DNA from: DATJZH01 sp035499215
GTDB taxonomy: Bacteria > Actinomycetota > Actinomycetes > Streptosporangiales > Streptosporangiaceae
DNA: 28,466 nucleotides
NCBI GenBank assembly: GCA_035499215.1
Contig: DATJZH010000050.1
Location: 1-28,466, forward strand
Direction of reading: 5' to 3'
The notes below the pieces were generated by a model that saw only the letters and a program-made list of their open reading frames with translations, was not told where the DNA came from and searched no databases. The position numbers and the translations under genes were made by a program. Positions 1 through 7,309 of this stretch are shown here, piece after piece. Each line of letters starts with the position of its first letter. Position 1 is the first letter of the stretch.

Positions 1-2468
1 TCGTCGGCGGGCATCGGCGCAGCCTCGGGGCAGGGCTGCGCGCCGACAGCATCGAGTGCGTCGCGTGCCGCCCCCAGCTTCCGGCAGAGGAACAGGACCG
101 GGCCGCCGGCGGCGAGCTCCACGGCCCGGCGCAGCGCCGCCTCAGGGCCGGCGGCCTCCTCGCAGACAATGTCGGGGCAGACCCGGCGGATGGCCGAGAT
201 GATCAGCTGCCGCATCTCGCCCAGCCTGCGTCCGCTCAGATCGCCGTCCTCGTAGACGACCACCCGGCCGAACCAGGCGGCGATCGACTCGGCGGTCGCG
301 GCGAGCAGGTCATCGCGGCCGTCGCCGGGAAGCGTCACCGCGGCCGCGGGCGCGCCGGGCCAGACCTTGCTGATCATCTCGCCGGTCGCGTCGAGGGCGG
401 CGGCGTTATGCCCGTAGTCGAGGATCACCGGGGTCCCGGCCGCCAGGTAGGTGTCGCCGCGACCAGGGTTGGCATCGGCCGTGAACGTGGCGAGCGCGCT
501 CTTGATGTCCTTGACGTTGATCCCGCTCGCGCGGGCCGCGGCCGCGGCGGCGAGCGCGTTGGCCACGACGTGCGGGGCCTTCCCGCCGAAAGCACCCGGC
601 ACCTCGGCCAGGCCGATCAGCTGCCGCTCGCGCCCCGCCTCGATCTCGACCAGCTGGCCGCCGTGCACCCCGTAGCTGATGCCGCCCGCCATGGTGTGCT
701 GCTTGAGCACCGGGCTGCCGGGGATCAGGCTGCACAATCTGATGACCGCCCCGTGGCCGCGCACCGCAGGCTGGCCGGCGAGGGCCGCCGTTGCCGGATC
801 GTCCGCGTTCAGCACCACCGTGCCGCCGGTATGGATCTGCTCCAGCAGCGCCTTGACGTCGGTCAGCTCGTCCGGGTCGTCAATCCCGTCGGAGCCGGGG
901 TGGCCGGCGGAGACATTGGTGATCACCGCGACGTCTGCCCGGTCATAACCGAGGCCGTGCCGGATGATTCCGCCGCGCGCGGTTTCCAGCACGGCGGCCT
1001 CCACTGTGGTGTCGTCTAGCACCATCTCGGCGGACCACGGACCGGATGCCTCGGCCGCGCAGAGCAGCCGTCCGCCGGAGTAGACCCCGTCGGTGGTGGA
1101 CATGCCAACCCGCAGGCCCGCCTGGCGCAGGATGTGGCCGATCATGCGGACAGTGGTGGTCTTCCCGTTCGTCCCCGTGACGGCGATGACGGGGATACGG
1201 GAGGGCATCCCAGGCGGGTACACCTTGTCCACGATGACAGCGGCCACGTCCCGGGGCGCGCCGTCGGTCGGCGACAGGTGCATCCGCAGGCCCGGACAGG
1301 CGTTCAGCTCGAGCACCGCACCCTGCTGGGCGGGCCGGCCATCGCCGGTCAGCAGCGGGGCAGAAATATCGCCGAGGCGCATGTCGATCCCGCAGATGTC
1401 CAGGCCCGACACGGCGGCCGCGCGGCGGCACATCACGGCCACGTCGTCATGTACCGTGTCGCTGACGTCCCTGCTGGTCCCGTTTCCGGTGACCGCCGCC
1501 GGCCGCAGCTCGGCCGCCGCCGCGAGCTGCCCGTCGATGACCAGCACCCGGTAGTCGCTGCCGGGGACGAACTTCTCGACGATGACGGCCGGGCCAGCAG
1601 CGGCAGCGGCCTGCTCGTAGGCGCTGGCAGCCTGTCCCCGGGTGCGCAGCCCAACGGCGACGTTCGCGCCGTGATTGCCGGCGCGCGGCTTCACGACAAT
1701 GGGCGCGCCGAGTTCGGCCAGCGCATCGGCCGCCTCCTGCGGGCTGCGGGCGATGACGCCCGCCGGCACCGGAATGCCCGCGCTGCGCAGGAGCTGCTTG
1801 GTGACTATCTTGTCGGCGGCGATATCCACGCCGATGGCGGACGACTGCTCGGTCAGCGCGGCGCAGACGAGGCGCCGGTGACGGCCGTAGCCCAGGCGCA
1901 GCATACTCAGGGCCCCGACCCGCCGCACCGGGATGCCCCGGCGGCGGGCGGCCGCGGCGATCGCGGCTGTGCTCACGCCCAGCCGCTCCTGTTCCACGAC
2001 GTCGCCGATGCGGCGGACGTCGGCGCTGAAGTCGGGCCGTCTCTTGGCCACAAGGTCCTTGACAATGCGCATCGCGGTGATGACCAGTTCCGCCGGGACG
2101 ACGGAGTCCGCGGGCTCATCCCGCGGGCATGCCATCATCACGTCGTAACGCCCGTCGGCGCCGGCCCACATCGTCCGGCCGAGGTGCACATCCCGCCCCG
2201 CCAGGGCGGACAGCTCCAGTGCGACATGCTCGGTGACATGGCCGAAATACGTGCCTTCGGTCATCGCATCGAGGAACCCGCCCGGCCGGCCGGCCGCGCA
2301 TTGGTGGCTGGCCAGGCCCGGCAGTGCCATCGTCAGCCGCTCCGCGAAGCCGGGGTAGCGGGTGGTCTGCCTGCGGGTGAGCTCCTCCAGCTCAATCCGC
2401 GCGATGGTGACCGGCCCGCTGGCGAAGACGTTAGGGCCGCTCAGATGCCGCAGGTCGATGAACCGCAC
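1..2468 (-). CDS. cphA: Cyanophycin synthetase, 3' end cut by window edge
   Basis: This enzyme makes cyanophycin, a cytoplasmic nitrogen and carbon reserve, by ATP-dependent addition of Asp to the backbone and Arg to its side chains. The reading frame is open from a GTG at 2468 to the window edge, giving 822 codons, so roughly the last tens of residues are missing compared with the usual 870-900. The start VRFIDLRHLSGPN matches the family N-terminus, and AAGGGAG precedes it by 6 bases. Domains in order are the N domain (about 1-160), an ATP-grasp domain with VVKPRAGNHG near residue 260 and ELNACPGLRMHL near 400, and a Mur-ligase-like domain with P-loop GTNGKTTT at 432-439 and ETARGGIIR after it. 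An in-frame ATG at 2528 lacks a ribosome site and is less likely. No cyanophycinase gene lies upstream, although cphB often adjoins cphA. Identity is very secure. Confidence 0.96.
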   Translation of the reverse strand, partial: MRFIDLRHLSGPNVFASGPVTIARIELEELTRRQTTRYPGFAERLTMALPGLASHQCAAGRPGGFLDAMTEGTYFGHVTEHVALELSALAGRDVHLGRTMWAGADGRYDVMMACPRDEPADSVVPAELVITAMRIVKDLVAKRRPDFSADVRRIGDVVEQERLGVSTAAIAAAARRRGIPVRRVGALSMLRLGYGRHRRLVCAALTEQSSAIGVDIAADKIVTKQLLRSAGIPVPAGVIARSPQEAADALAELGAPIVVKPRAGNHGANVAVGLRTRGQAASAYEQAAAAAGPAVIVEKFVPGSDYRVLVIDGQLAAAAELRPAAVTGNGTSRDVSDTVHDDVAVMCRRAAAVSGLDICGIDMRLGDISAPLLTGDGRPAQQGAVLELNACPGLRMHLSPTDGAPRDVAAVIVDKVYPPGMPSRIPVIAVTGTNGKTTTVRMIGHILRQAGLRVGMSTTDGVYSGGRLLCAAEASGPWSAEMVLDDTTVEAAVLETARGGIIRHGLGYDRADVAVITNVSAGHPGSDGIDDPDELTDVKALLEQIHTGGTVVLNADDPATAALAGQPAVRGHGAVIRLCSLIPGSPVLKQHTMAGGISYGVHGGQLVEIEAGRERQLIGLAEVPGAFGGKAPHVVANALAAAAAARASGINVKDIKSALATFTADANPGRGDTYLAAGTPVILDYGHNAAALDATGEMISKVWPGAPAAAVTLPGDGRDDLLAATAESIAAWFGRVVVYEDGDLSGRRLGEMRQLIISAIRRVCPDIVCEEAAGPEAALRRAVELAAGGPVLFLCRKLGAARDALDAVGAQPCPEAAPMPAD

Positions 2469-2805
2469 ATCTGCTCCCTTGCTACTTCCCGACTGGCATG
2501 GATGAGTCCCGGTACCTTCCTCCTGCATCCATCAGCACCGGTCGTGCGTCGGCCCGATAACAAGGGCGCGGTTGCCAGCAGACTCCGCGTCGTCCACGTC
2601 CTCGCCCTCATCCCGGGGCCCGTTCCCCAAGGCCCTGAGGCGTAGCTACCCGGTGTAGCTGGGCGTTAATCTGCCATAACTATCTGTGACTGGGACGAGC
2701 TGGCGCTTCTCCGGGCCCGGGTGCGGGGCAGCTCCGCTTCGCCTTCTTCGTGCCAAGGCACAACTCGGGCCAGGACCCGGGCCAGTGCAACGCCGGCCGT
2801 TGCCG
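2469..2805. other. Intergenic region upstream of cphA
   Basis: This is 337 bases between the stop of the ANTAR gene and the start of cphA, both on the minus strand. It should hold the cphA promoter and the end of the mycoredoxin-ANTAR transcript. A small hairpin, AGCTAC/GTAGCT with a 5-base loop, lies near 2645-2660. GGCCCGGGT near 2712-2721 is complementary to ACCCGGGCC near 2775-2784, a possible long-loop terminator stem. I see no convincing -35/-10 pair and no credible gene. The open frames here are shadows of cphA or too short. Confidence 0.5.
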
Positions 2806-3612
2806 TTAGTGGGCGCCGCGCGGCTGACGCGCGGCCCTCCTGGGCCCCGACCGCGGCCTGGACAGCTCGTCGGGCAGTTGCAGCAGCGGGTTAGTCGCGC
2901 TGGCGACCACATCGGTCGCGATGTCGATCACCTTCTGGCCGCGGCTGCGTGCCGCGGCTCTGAGCTGCTCGAATGCCTGGCGCGGCTGGATGCGGTGCCG
3001 TTCGGCGAGGACGCCGATTGCCTGCTCCACCCGGATCCGCGCCGTCAGCGCGTACTGCAGCTGGCTGACCGTCGCCTTGAGCCTGTGCGCCTCGCTGGCG
3101 ACGGTGCTGGCTGCCTCCGGGCCCGGTGTCGCGGGCGCCGGGGTGAGCGGGCTCTCGGTGGCGCTCACCCCGGCGGCGGCAGCCGCCGGTCCGGCCGGCG
3201 CTTGCCTGTCAGACCACGCCGAGTCGTCAGCGGGGCTCGCTGACACCGAGCCGTGAGCCGGTGCCGGGCCGGCTGAGCCGCCGGCGGATGCCGGCGAGCC
3301 GTCGTCGGCGGTCGCGATCGCTGCTGGGCCGTCAGCCGGTGCCCGGGCTGCCGGGCCGTCAGCGGCGGCCGGCGGTGGTGCGGCCGGCGGCGCCTGCGCG
3401 TCGGCGGGCATGTCCGCCGCCAGCAGGTCGGCCAGGACCATCGCGCAGGTGAGGTCGGGCACTTCCTCGCCGCCGACGCGCCAGCCATCCCTGGTGCGGC
3501 GAACCACCGCGTCCTCCGGCAGCGCGAACGCGGGCCCGGTTGCCTCGCCGACACCAGGATCGGCGGCTGGCAGAGCGCCGGGGACCGTCGTTTGGTCTCG
3601 GTTTTCCGACAT
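2806..3612 (-). CDS. ANTAR-domain protein with long disordered linker
   Basis: This is a 268-residue protein. Residues about 28-68 form a small conserved-looking N-terminal segment (VVRRTRDGWRVGGEEVPDL). Residues about 70-172 are a low-complexity Ala/Pro/Gly/Asp linker. Residues about 178-238 form an ANTAR domain (RIRVEQAIGVLAERH, then QAFEQLRAAARSRGQKVIDIA). ANTAR domains bind paired hairpins in RNA and act as transcription antiterminators, usually under a sensor domain. No GAF, PAS or receiver domain is visible here. The ATG at 3612 overlaps the TGA of the mycoredoxin gene (TGATG), so the two are almost surely translationally coupled. The tail is basic (RPRSGPRRAARQPRG). The fold call is confident, but the signal it senses is unknown. 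Confidence 0.88.
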   Translation of the reverse strand: MSENRDQTTVPGALPAADPGVGEATGPAFALPEDAVVRRTRDGWRVGGEEVPDLTCAMVLADLLAADMPADAQAPPAAPPPAAADGPAARAPADGPAAIATADDGSPASAGGSAGPAPAHGSVSASPADDSAWSDRQAPAGPAAAAAGVSATESPLTPAPATPGPEAASTVASEAHRLKATVSQLQYALTARIRVEQAIGVLAERHRIQPRQAFEQLRAAARSRGQKVIDIATDVVASATNPLLQLPDELSRPRSGPRRAARQPRGAH

Positions 3613-3866
3613 CAGGTCACTGCCAGCGCGCGCAGCCGCTGCCTGACCGCCGCGGCCGAGGGGTTCGTCAGTGCGCTGCCGTCGGCGAACACGATGGTCG
3701 GCACCGTCTGGAACCCGCCGTTCACCGACATGAGGTAATCCGCCGCAGCTGGATCCTGCTCAATGTCCACCTCCGCGATCTCGATCCCGTCGCGTGCGAG
3801 CTGGCTCTTCAGCCGCCTGCAGAAGGCACACCACGGGGTGGTGTACATGATCAGCGGCGCTGGCAT
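3612..3866 (-). CDS. mrx1: Mycoredoxin, glutaredoxin-like
   Basis: This is an 84-residue thioredoxin-fold protein of mycoredoxin size. Mycoredoxins reduce mycothiol mixed disulfides in the cytoplasm of actinobacteria. The active site is TTPWCAFC near the N-terminus, a CxxC pair. The cis-Pro region reads QTVPTIVFADGSALTNPS. I start it at the ATG at 3866 because AGGAGG lies 8 bases upstream and the protein then begins MPAPLIMYTTPWC, as the family does; the open frame continues upstream to 3968 without support. The gene is coupled to the ANTAR gene downstream and divergent from the UvrD2-like helicase. The mycoredoxin-uvrD2-whiB7 neighbourhood is conserved in actinobacteria, which supports the call. 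Confidence 0.92.
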   Translation of the reverse strand: MPAPLIMYTTPWCAFCRRLKSQLARDGIEIAEVDIEQDPAAADYLMSVNGGFQTVPTIVFADGSALTNPSAAAVRQRLRALAVT

Positions 3867-3894
3867 CGGCCGTCCCTCCTGATTCACAGTCCTT

Positions 3895-3915
3895 CGTGTT
3901 GACGTTACCAACACG
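3895..3915. promoter_or_regulatory. Inverted repeat in divergent mrx1/uvrD2 promoter region
   Basis: CGTGTTG and CAACACG form a perfect 7-base inverted repeat around a 7-base centre. It lies 29 bases upstream of the mycoredoxin ATG and about 85 bases upstream of the helicase start. Its size and placement fit a dimeric repressor or activator site. It could also be an mRNA hairpin in the mycoredoxin leader. No regulator can be named. Confidence 0.4.
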
Positions 3916-4000
3916 TAATCTGGCTGCGCGCTTCCCGGCGCTGGCTTCCCAGCGGCCGTCAGTGGCATAAGGAAAGATAGCCGCCGAAAAGGAGGTGCCG

Positions 4001-5764
4001 GTGGACGCGCTCCAAGGCCCCGATGCCGTGCTGGCTTCGCTCGACCCGGAGCAGCGGGAGGTGGCTCTCGCCGCCCGCGGGCCCGTGTGCGTGCTCGCCG
4101 GGGCTGGGACCGGCAAGACCAGGGCGGTCGCGCACCGCATCGCCTACGCGGTGGCCACCGGGGTGGTCGACCCGGCCCGGGTGCTCGCGGTGACCTTCAC
4201 CACCAGGGCCGCTGGCGAGCTGCGGGGACGGCTGCGCCAGCTGGGCTGCGCGGTTCCCGATGCGGGGGTAGGGCATGTGCAGGCACGCACCTTCCATGCT
4301 GCCGCGCTTCGCCAGCTCACCCACTTCTGGCCGTGCACGGTCGGCGGTCCCGCCCCGGCGGTCATTGACTCCAAGATCGGCCTGGTCGCCGAGGCGGCCA
4401 GGCGGATCCGGCTCTCGGCCGGCCTGCCGGAGCTCAAAGACGCAGCGGCCGAGATCGAGTGGGCGAAGGTCACTCAGCTCCGCCCTGATGACTACCCGCC
4501 GGCCAGCTCTCAGGCAGGCAGGACGCCGCCGTTCGCGGCCGACAAGCTGGCCAGGCTTTACGCGGGCTACGAGGCCCTGCGCCGGGAACGCAATCTGGTG
4601 GACTTCGAGTCCGTGCTGGAGCTTACCGCTGCCATTCTCGCTGAGCACCCGGCGGCGGCCCAGGAGGTCAGGGACCGCTACTGCTATTTCGTGGTAGACG
4701 AGTACCAGGACGTCAACCCGCTGCAGAAGCTGCTGCTCGAGATGTGGGCAGGCGACCGCGACGACATTTGCGTTGTAGGCGATCCGCGGCAGACCATTTA
4801 CTCCTTTGCCGGCGCGACGCCGTCGTACCTGACCGGCTTCGCCGCGGAGTACACCGGCGCCACCGTGATCCGGCTCGTGCGCAGCTACCGGTCCACCCCG
4901 CAGCTCGTCGCGCTGGCGAACAGGCTTTGCCGAGCAGGCGCCCGGTCCGGTGGCGCGCCGCTGGTCGCGCAGCGGCCAGCGGGCCCGGTGCCTGAGTTCA
5001 CTGAGTACGCCGACGAGCAGGCGGAGACGACGGCGGTCGCCCGGCAGGCGGCGGCGCTGATCCGCGCTGGCATGCCTGCCCGCGAGATCGCGGTGCTGGT
5101 CCGGACCAATGCCCAGACTCAGGGCCACGAGCAGGCGCTGGCGGATGCTGGCGTGCCGTTTCAGCTGCGCGGCGCGGAGCGGTTCTTCGACCGGACCGAG
5201 GTACGCCAGGCTGTCGTCCTGCTGCGGTCGGCCGCGCGGTCGGCGACGGTCGGCGAGGATCCGGCGTCGCAGGTCCGGCCGGTATTGGCGGGACTTGGCC
5301 TCAGCGGCGAAGTGCCCCCGGGCCGGGGCCTGGCGCGTGATCGGTGGGAGTCGCTGCAGGCGCTGGCCCAGCTTGCCGGCGACTATTTCGCCGCCGCGCC
5401 GCAGGCCACGCTCGCTGACCTCGCAGCGGAGCTGGAGCTGCGCACCGAGACCGGGCAGGCGCCGGCGATGGGCGGCGTGACGCTCGCATCCCTGCACGCG
5501 GCGAAGGGCCTGGAGTGGGACGCCGTGTTCCTGCCGGGGCTGACCGACGGGAGCATGCCGATCGTCTACGCGCAGACCGATGCGGCGGTCGATGAGGAGC
5601 GGCGGCTGCTGTACGTGGGCGTGACGAGGGCCAGGGAGCGGGTCCTGCTGTCCTGGGCGCTGGCACGGCTGCCCGGCGGTCGCCGGACCAGGAAGCCTTC
5701 GCGCTTCCTCGACGACGTTCGTCCCCGGCCGCTTCGCGAGGCAGCCGCGGCCGTCCGGCCGTAG
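4001..5764 (+). CDS. uvrD2: UvrD2-like superfamily 1A DNA helicase
   Basis: This is a 3'-5' DNA helicase/ATPase of the UvrD/PcrA family, expected to act in DNA repair. The protein has 587 residues. Motif I GAGTGKT is at 34-40, motif II DEYQD at 233-237, motif III GDPRQTIYSF near 260, motif V SLHAAKGLEWD near 497 and motif VI LLYVGVTRARERV near 536. The start is the GTG at 4001, with AGGAGG 6 bases upstream; a GTG at 3995 directly abuts that ribosome site and is unlikely. Mycobacterial UvrD2 is about 700 residues with a C-terminal HRDC domain. This protein ends soon after motif VI (RTRKPSRFLDDVRP) and has no HRDC domain. Assignment to UvrD2 rests on gene order next to mycoredoxin and WhiB7. 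Confidence 0.92.
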   Translation: MDALQGPDAVLASLDPEQREVALAARGPVCVLAGAGTGKTRAVAHRIAYAVATGVVDPARVLAVTFTTRAAGELRGRLRQLGCAVPDAGVGHVQARTFHAAALRQLTHFWPCTVGGPAPAVIDSKIGLVAEAARRIRLSAGLPELKDAAAEIEWAKVTQLRPDDYPPASSQAGRTPPFAADKLARLYAGYEALRRERNLVDFESVLELTAAILAEHPAAAQEVRDRYCYFVVDEYQDVNPLQKLLLEMWAGDRDDICVVGDPRQTIYSFAGATPSYLTGFAAEYTGATVIRLVRSYRSTPQLVALANRLCRAGARSGGAPLVAQRPAGPVPEFTEYADEQAETTAVARQAAALIRAGMPAREIAVLVRTNAQTQGHEQALADAGVPFQLRGAERFFDRTEVRQAVVLLRSAARSATVGEDPASQVRPVLAGLGLSGEVPPGRGLARDRWESLQALAQLAGDYFAAAPQATLADLAAELELRTETGQAPAMGGVTLASLHAAKGLEWDAVFLPGLTDGSMPIVYAQTDAAVDEERRLLYVGVTRARERVLLSWALARLPGGRRTRKPSRFLDDVRPRPLREAAAAVRP

Positions 5765-5808
5765 CCAGCTCGCCGCTGTCCCGGTGCCGCGGCGGTCAAG
5801 CTTGGCCG

Positions 5809-5824
5809 GTACGGTGCCCCGTAC
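5809..5824. promoter_or_regulatory. Inverted repeat upstream of tesB
   Basis: GTACGG-TGCC-CCGTAC is a perfect 6-base inverted repeat in the 115-base gap between the helicase stop and the thioesterase start. Its left arm contains TACGGT, which resembles a -10 box (TANNNT). It may be an operator, or a weak hairpin. There is no run of T after it, so a terminator is less likely. Confidence 0.3.
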
Positions 5825-5879
5825 TCGCGTTGCGCGCGGAAACGGCGGACGCGGCGGGGCGAGAGGGTGGGGCGGGACC

Positions 5880-6731
5880 ATGAGCAATGCACTCGATGTC
5901 GTGGTGGACCTGCTCGATCTGGAGCAGATCGAGGTCAACATCTTCCGCGGGCGCAGCCCGCGCAGGCAGCGCATATTCGGCGGCGAGGTAGCTGGCCAGG
6001 CGCTGGTGGCCGCGGGGCGAACGGTCCCGGCCGATCGGCCGGTGCACTCCCTGCACTCCTATTTCATCCGGCCAGGTGATCCCCGGGTGCCGATTGTCTA
6101 CCAGGTCGAACGAGTGCGAGATGGCAGGTCCTTCACGACCCGGCATGTGTCGGCCGTCCAGCACGGCCGGACGATCTTCACGCTGTCCGCCTCGTTTCAC
6201 TGTGCCGAACCCGGAGTCGAGCACGCCGACCGGATGCCTGACGCCCCGCCGCCCGAGCAGGTCACGCCTACAGCCGACCGGCTGGAGAAGATCTTCGGCC
6301 CCTCGGTGCACAACTTCCTCCGCAACGGCCCGATCGACGTCCGGCACGTCGGCCCGCTGACTGTCGACGCGCAGCACGATCCCGCGCTTCGCGCTACCAC
6401 GAACCTGGTCTGGCTCAGGGCGGACGGCGAGCTGCCCGATGACCCGCTGCTGCACGTGTGCATCATGACGTACGCCTCCGACCTGACCCTGCTGGACTCG
6501 GTGCTGCTCGCGCACGGACTGTCCTGGGCGGACGGGAGCACCAGGGGTGCCAGCCTGGACCACGCGATGTGGTTCCACGCGCCGTTCCGGGCCGACAGGT
6601 GGCTGCTGTACGCGCAGGAGTCACCGGTGGCCGGAAGGGCGCGGGGCCTGGCACGTGGCGAGGTGTTCACTCGCGAAGGCGAGCTGGTGGTGTCGGTGGT
6701 GCAGGAGGGGCTGGTCCGCACTGCTCGCTGA
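5880..6731 (+). CDS. tesB: Acyl-CoA thioesterase II
   Basis: This cytoplasmic enzyme hydrolyses acyl-CoA to free acid and CoA. The protein has 284 residues, close to the E. coli TesB length, as a double hotdog fold. The three catalytic positions are visible: Asp202 in MTYASDLTLL, Ser226 in GASLDHAMWF (Thr in E. coli) and Gln276 in SVVQEGLVR. Their spacing equals that of E. coli Asp204, Thr228 and Gln278. The FGGEVAGQAL and HSLHSYFIRPGD motifs in the first hotdog are also typical. I start at the ATG at 5880 with GAGAGGGTGGGG upstream; the open frame extends to 5784 without family similarity. It follows the helicase after 115 bases and may have its own promoter. Confidence 0.94.
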   Translation: MSNALDVVVDLLDLEQIEVNIFRGRSPRRQRIFGGEVAGQALVAAGRTVPADRPVHSLHSYFIRPGDPRVPIVYQVERVRDGRSFTTRHVSAVQHGRTIFTLSASFHCAEPGVEHADRMPDAPPPEQVTPTADRLEKIFGPSVHNFLRNGPIDVRHVGPLTVDAQHDPALRATTNLVWLRADGELPDDPLLHVCIMTYASDLTLLDSVLLAHGLSWADGSTRGASLDHAMWFHAPFRADRWLLYAQESPVAGRARGLARGEVFTREGELVVSVVQEGLVRTAR

Positions 6732-6795
6732 GCCGCACTTATGCCACGACGGCCGCATTAGGTCACAGCACGGGAAAGGCTAACGGCGGACGGCG

Positions 6796-6834
6796 AAAAA
6801 GGAGTTGCCCCGGCCTGCGGCCGCTGCGTAATGT
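6796..6834 (+). promoter_or_regulatory. Probable WhiB7-type promoter for whiB7 leader
   Basis: AAAAA at 6796-6800 is followed by TTGCCC at 6805-6810 as the -35 element, an 18-base spacer, and TAATGT at 6829-6834 as the -10 element. WhiB7-dependent promoters in mycobacteria carry a short A/T-rich block just upstream of the -35 box, and whiB7 activates its own promoter. The layout here fits that rule. Transcription would begin around 6841, leaving a leader of about 470 bases before whiB7. A 16-codon frame starts at the ATG at 6841, so it could be translated from a leaderless 5' end. Confidence 0.6.
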
Positions 6835-6884
6835 GCTGGCATGGCCACGAGAAGATTGACGCTGGCTGGAAGGAGGTGCCCGCA

Positions 6885-7181
6885 ATGCTGAACATGCTCT
6901 CGGATGTCGAGGCCACCGCCGAAGTGCGCGGCGGTTTCCTCGCGGGCGCCTGCCTGCCCGCGGACGTCGTGATCAGCACGGCCAGCGGCCACACGGGCCC
7001 CTCGCTTCTGGGCCGCCCGCGCGCCGCCCGGGCTGGCGCCGTCTTCGGCGGGGCCGTCGGCATCCGCCCGGATCAGGCGCTCGCGCAGCCTGGCGCCAGC
7101 AATCACTACGCGCAAACGACCCGTATCGCCGCGTTGAGCGGCGGCACTCAGGGTCCGCATCCGGCGAGGGATCCGGTTTAG
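6885..7181 (+). CDS. Upstream ORF in whiB7 leader, 98 aa, unknown
   Basis: The ATG at 6885 has an excellent ribosome site, AAGGAGG, 8 bases upstream. The 98-codon frame ends at TAG 7179-7181, 20 bases before the terminator hairpin of the whiB7 leader. The product (MLNMLSDVEATAEVRGG...) matches no family I recognise and has no clear domain. Known whiB7/wblC leaders contain upstream ORFs whose translation controls termination, so the frame may matter for the act of translation more than for its product. Its last third overlaps the 7151-7158 segment that can pair with the terminator arm. It could instead be a real small protein. A shorter frame at 6841-6891 (16 codons) overlaps its start by 7 bases (ATGCTGA). 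Confidence 0.5.
   Translation: MLNMLSDVEATAEVRGGFLAGACLPADVVISTASGHTGPSLLGRPRAARAGAVFGGAVGIRPDQALAQPGASNHYAQTTRIAALSGGTQGPHPARDPV
7151..7158 (+). promoter_or_regulatory. Possible antiterminator arm of whiB7 leader
   Basis: GGGTCCGC here is the exact complement of GCGGACCC at 7208-7215, which lies in the left arm of the terminator hairpin at 7202-7237. The two pairings exclude each other. The segment lies inside the last third of the upstream ORF, where a ribosome moving to the stop codon would mask it. This is inferred from sequence complementarity only. Confidence 0.45.
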
Positions 7182-7201
7182 GAAGACCGGCCCAATCCCT
7201 C

Positions 7202-7237
7202 AAGGCCGCGGACCCCGGAGACCGGGTCGGCGGCCTT
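7202..7237 (+). terminator. Leader terminator hairpin upstream of whiB7
   Basis: AAGGCCG at the left and CGGCCTT at the right pair perfectly over 7 bases. The inner part (GGACCC with GGGTC) adds about 5 more pairs after one mismatch, and AGA closes the loop. It lies between the upstream ORF stop and the whiB7 start, 72 bases before the ATG. The downstream bases TTCGTC are only modestly T-rich, which is common for actinobacterial terminators. It probably acts as an attenuator, though it could simply end an upstream transcript. Confidence 0.65.
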
Positions 7238-7309
7238 CGTCATGCGAGGCCACCGTTTTGTCAGACGCGTGCGAGATCGTACGACGAGCGATGAGAGGGG
7301 ATGACACCG

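Noticed and set aside
2468..2528. Upstream in-frame ATG for cphA at 2528
   Set aside because: It has no ribosome site, and the family N-terminus starts exactly at the GTG at 2468.
1134..2645. 503-codon open frame on the plus strand
   Set aside because: It lies antisense to cphA, whose motifs are unmistakable. The translation has the His/Arg/Asp-rich look of a GC-driven shadow frame.
3959..5974. 671-codon open frame on the minus strand
   Set aside because: It is antisense to the UvrD2-like helicase and shows no recognisable domain.
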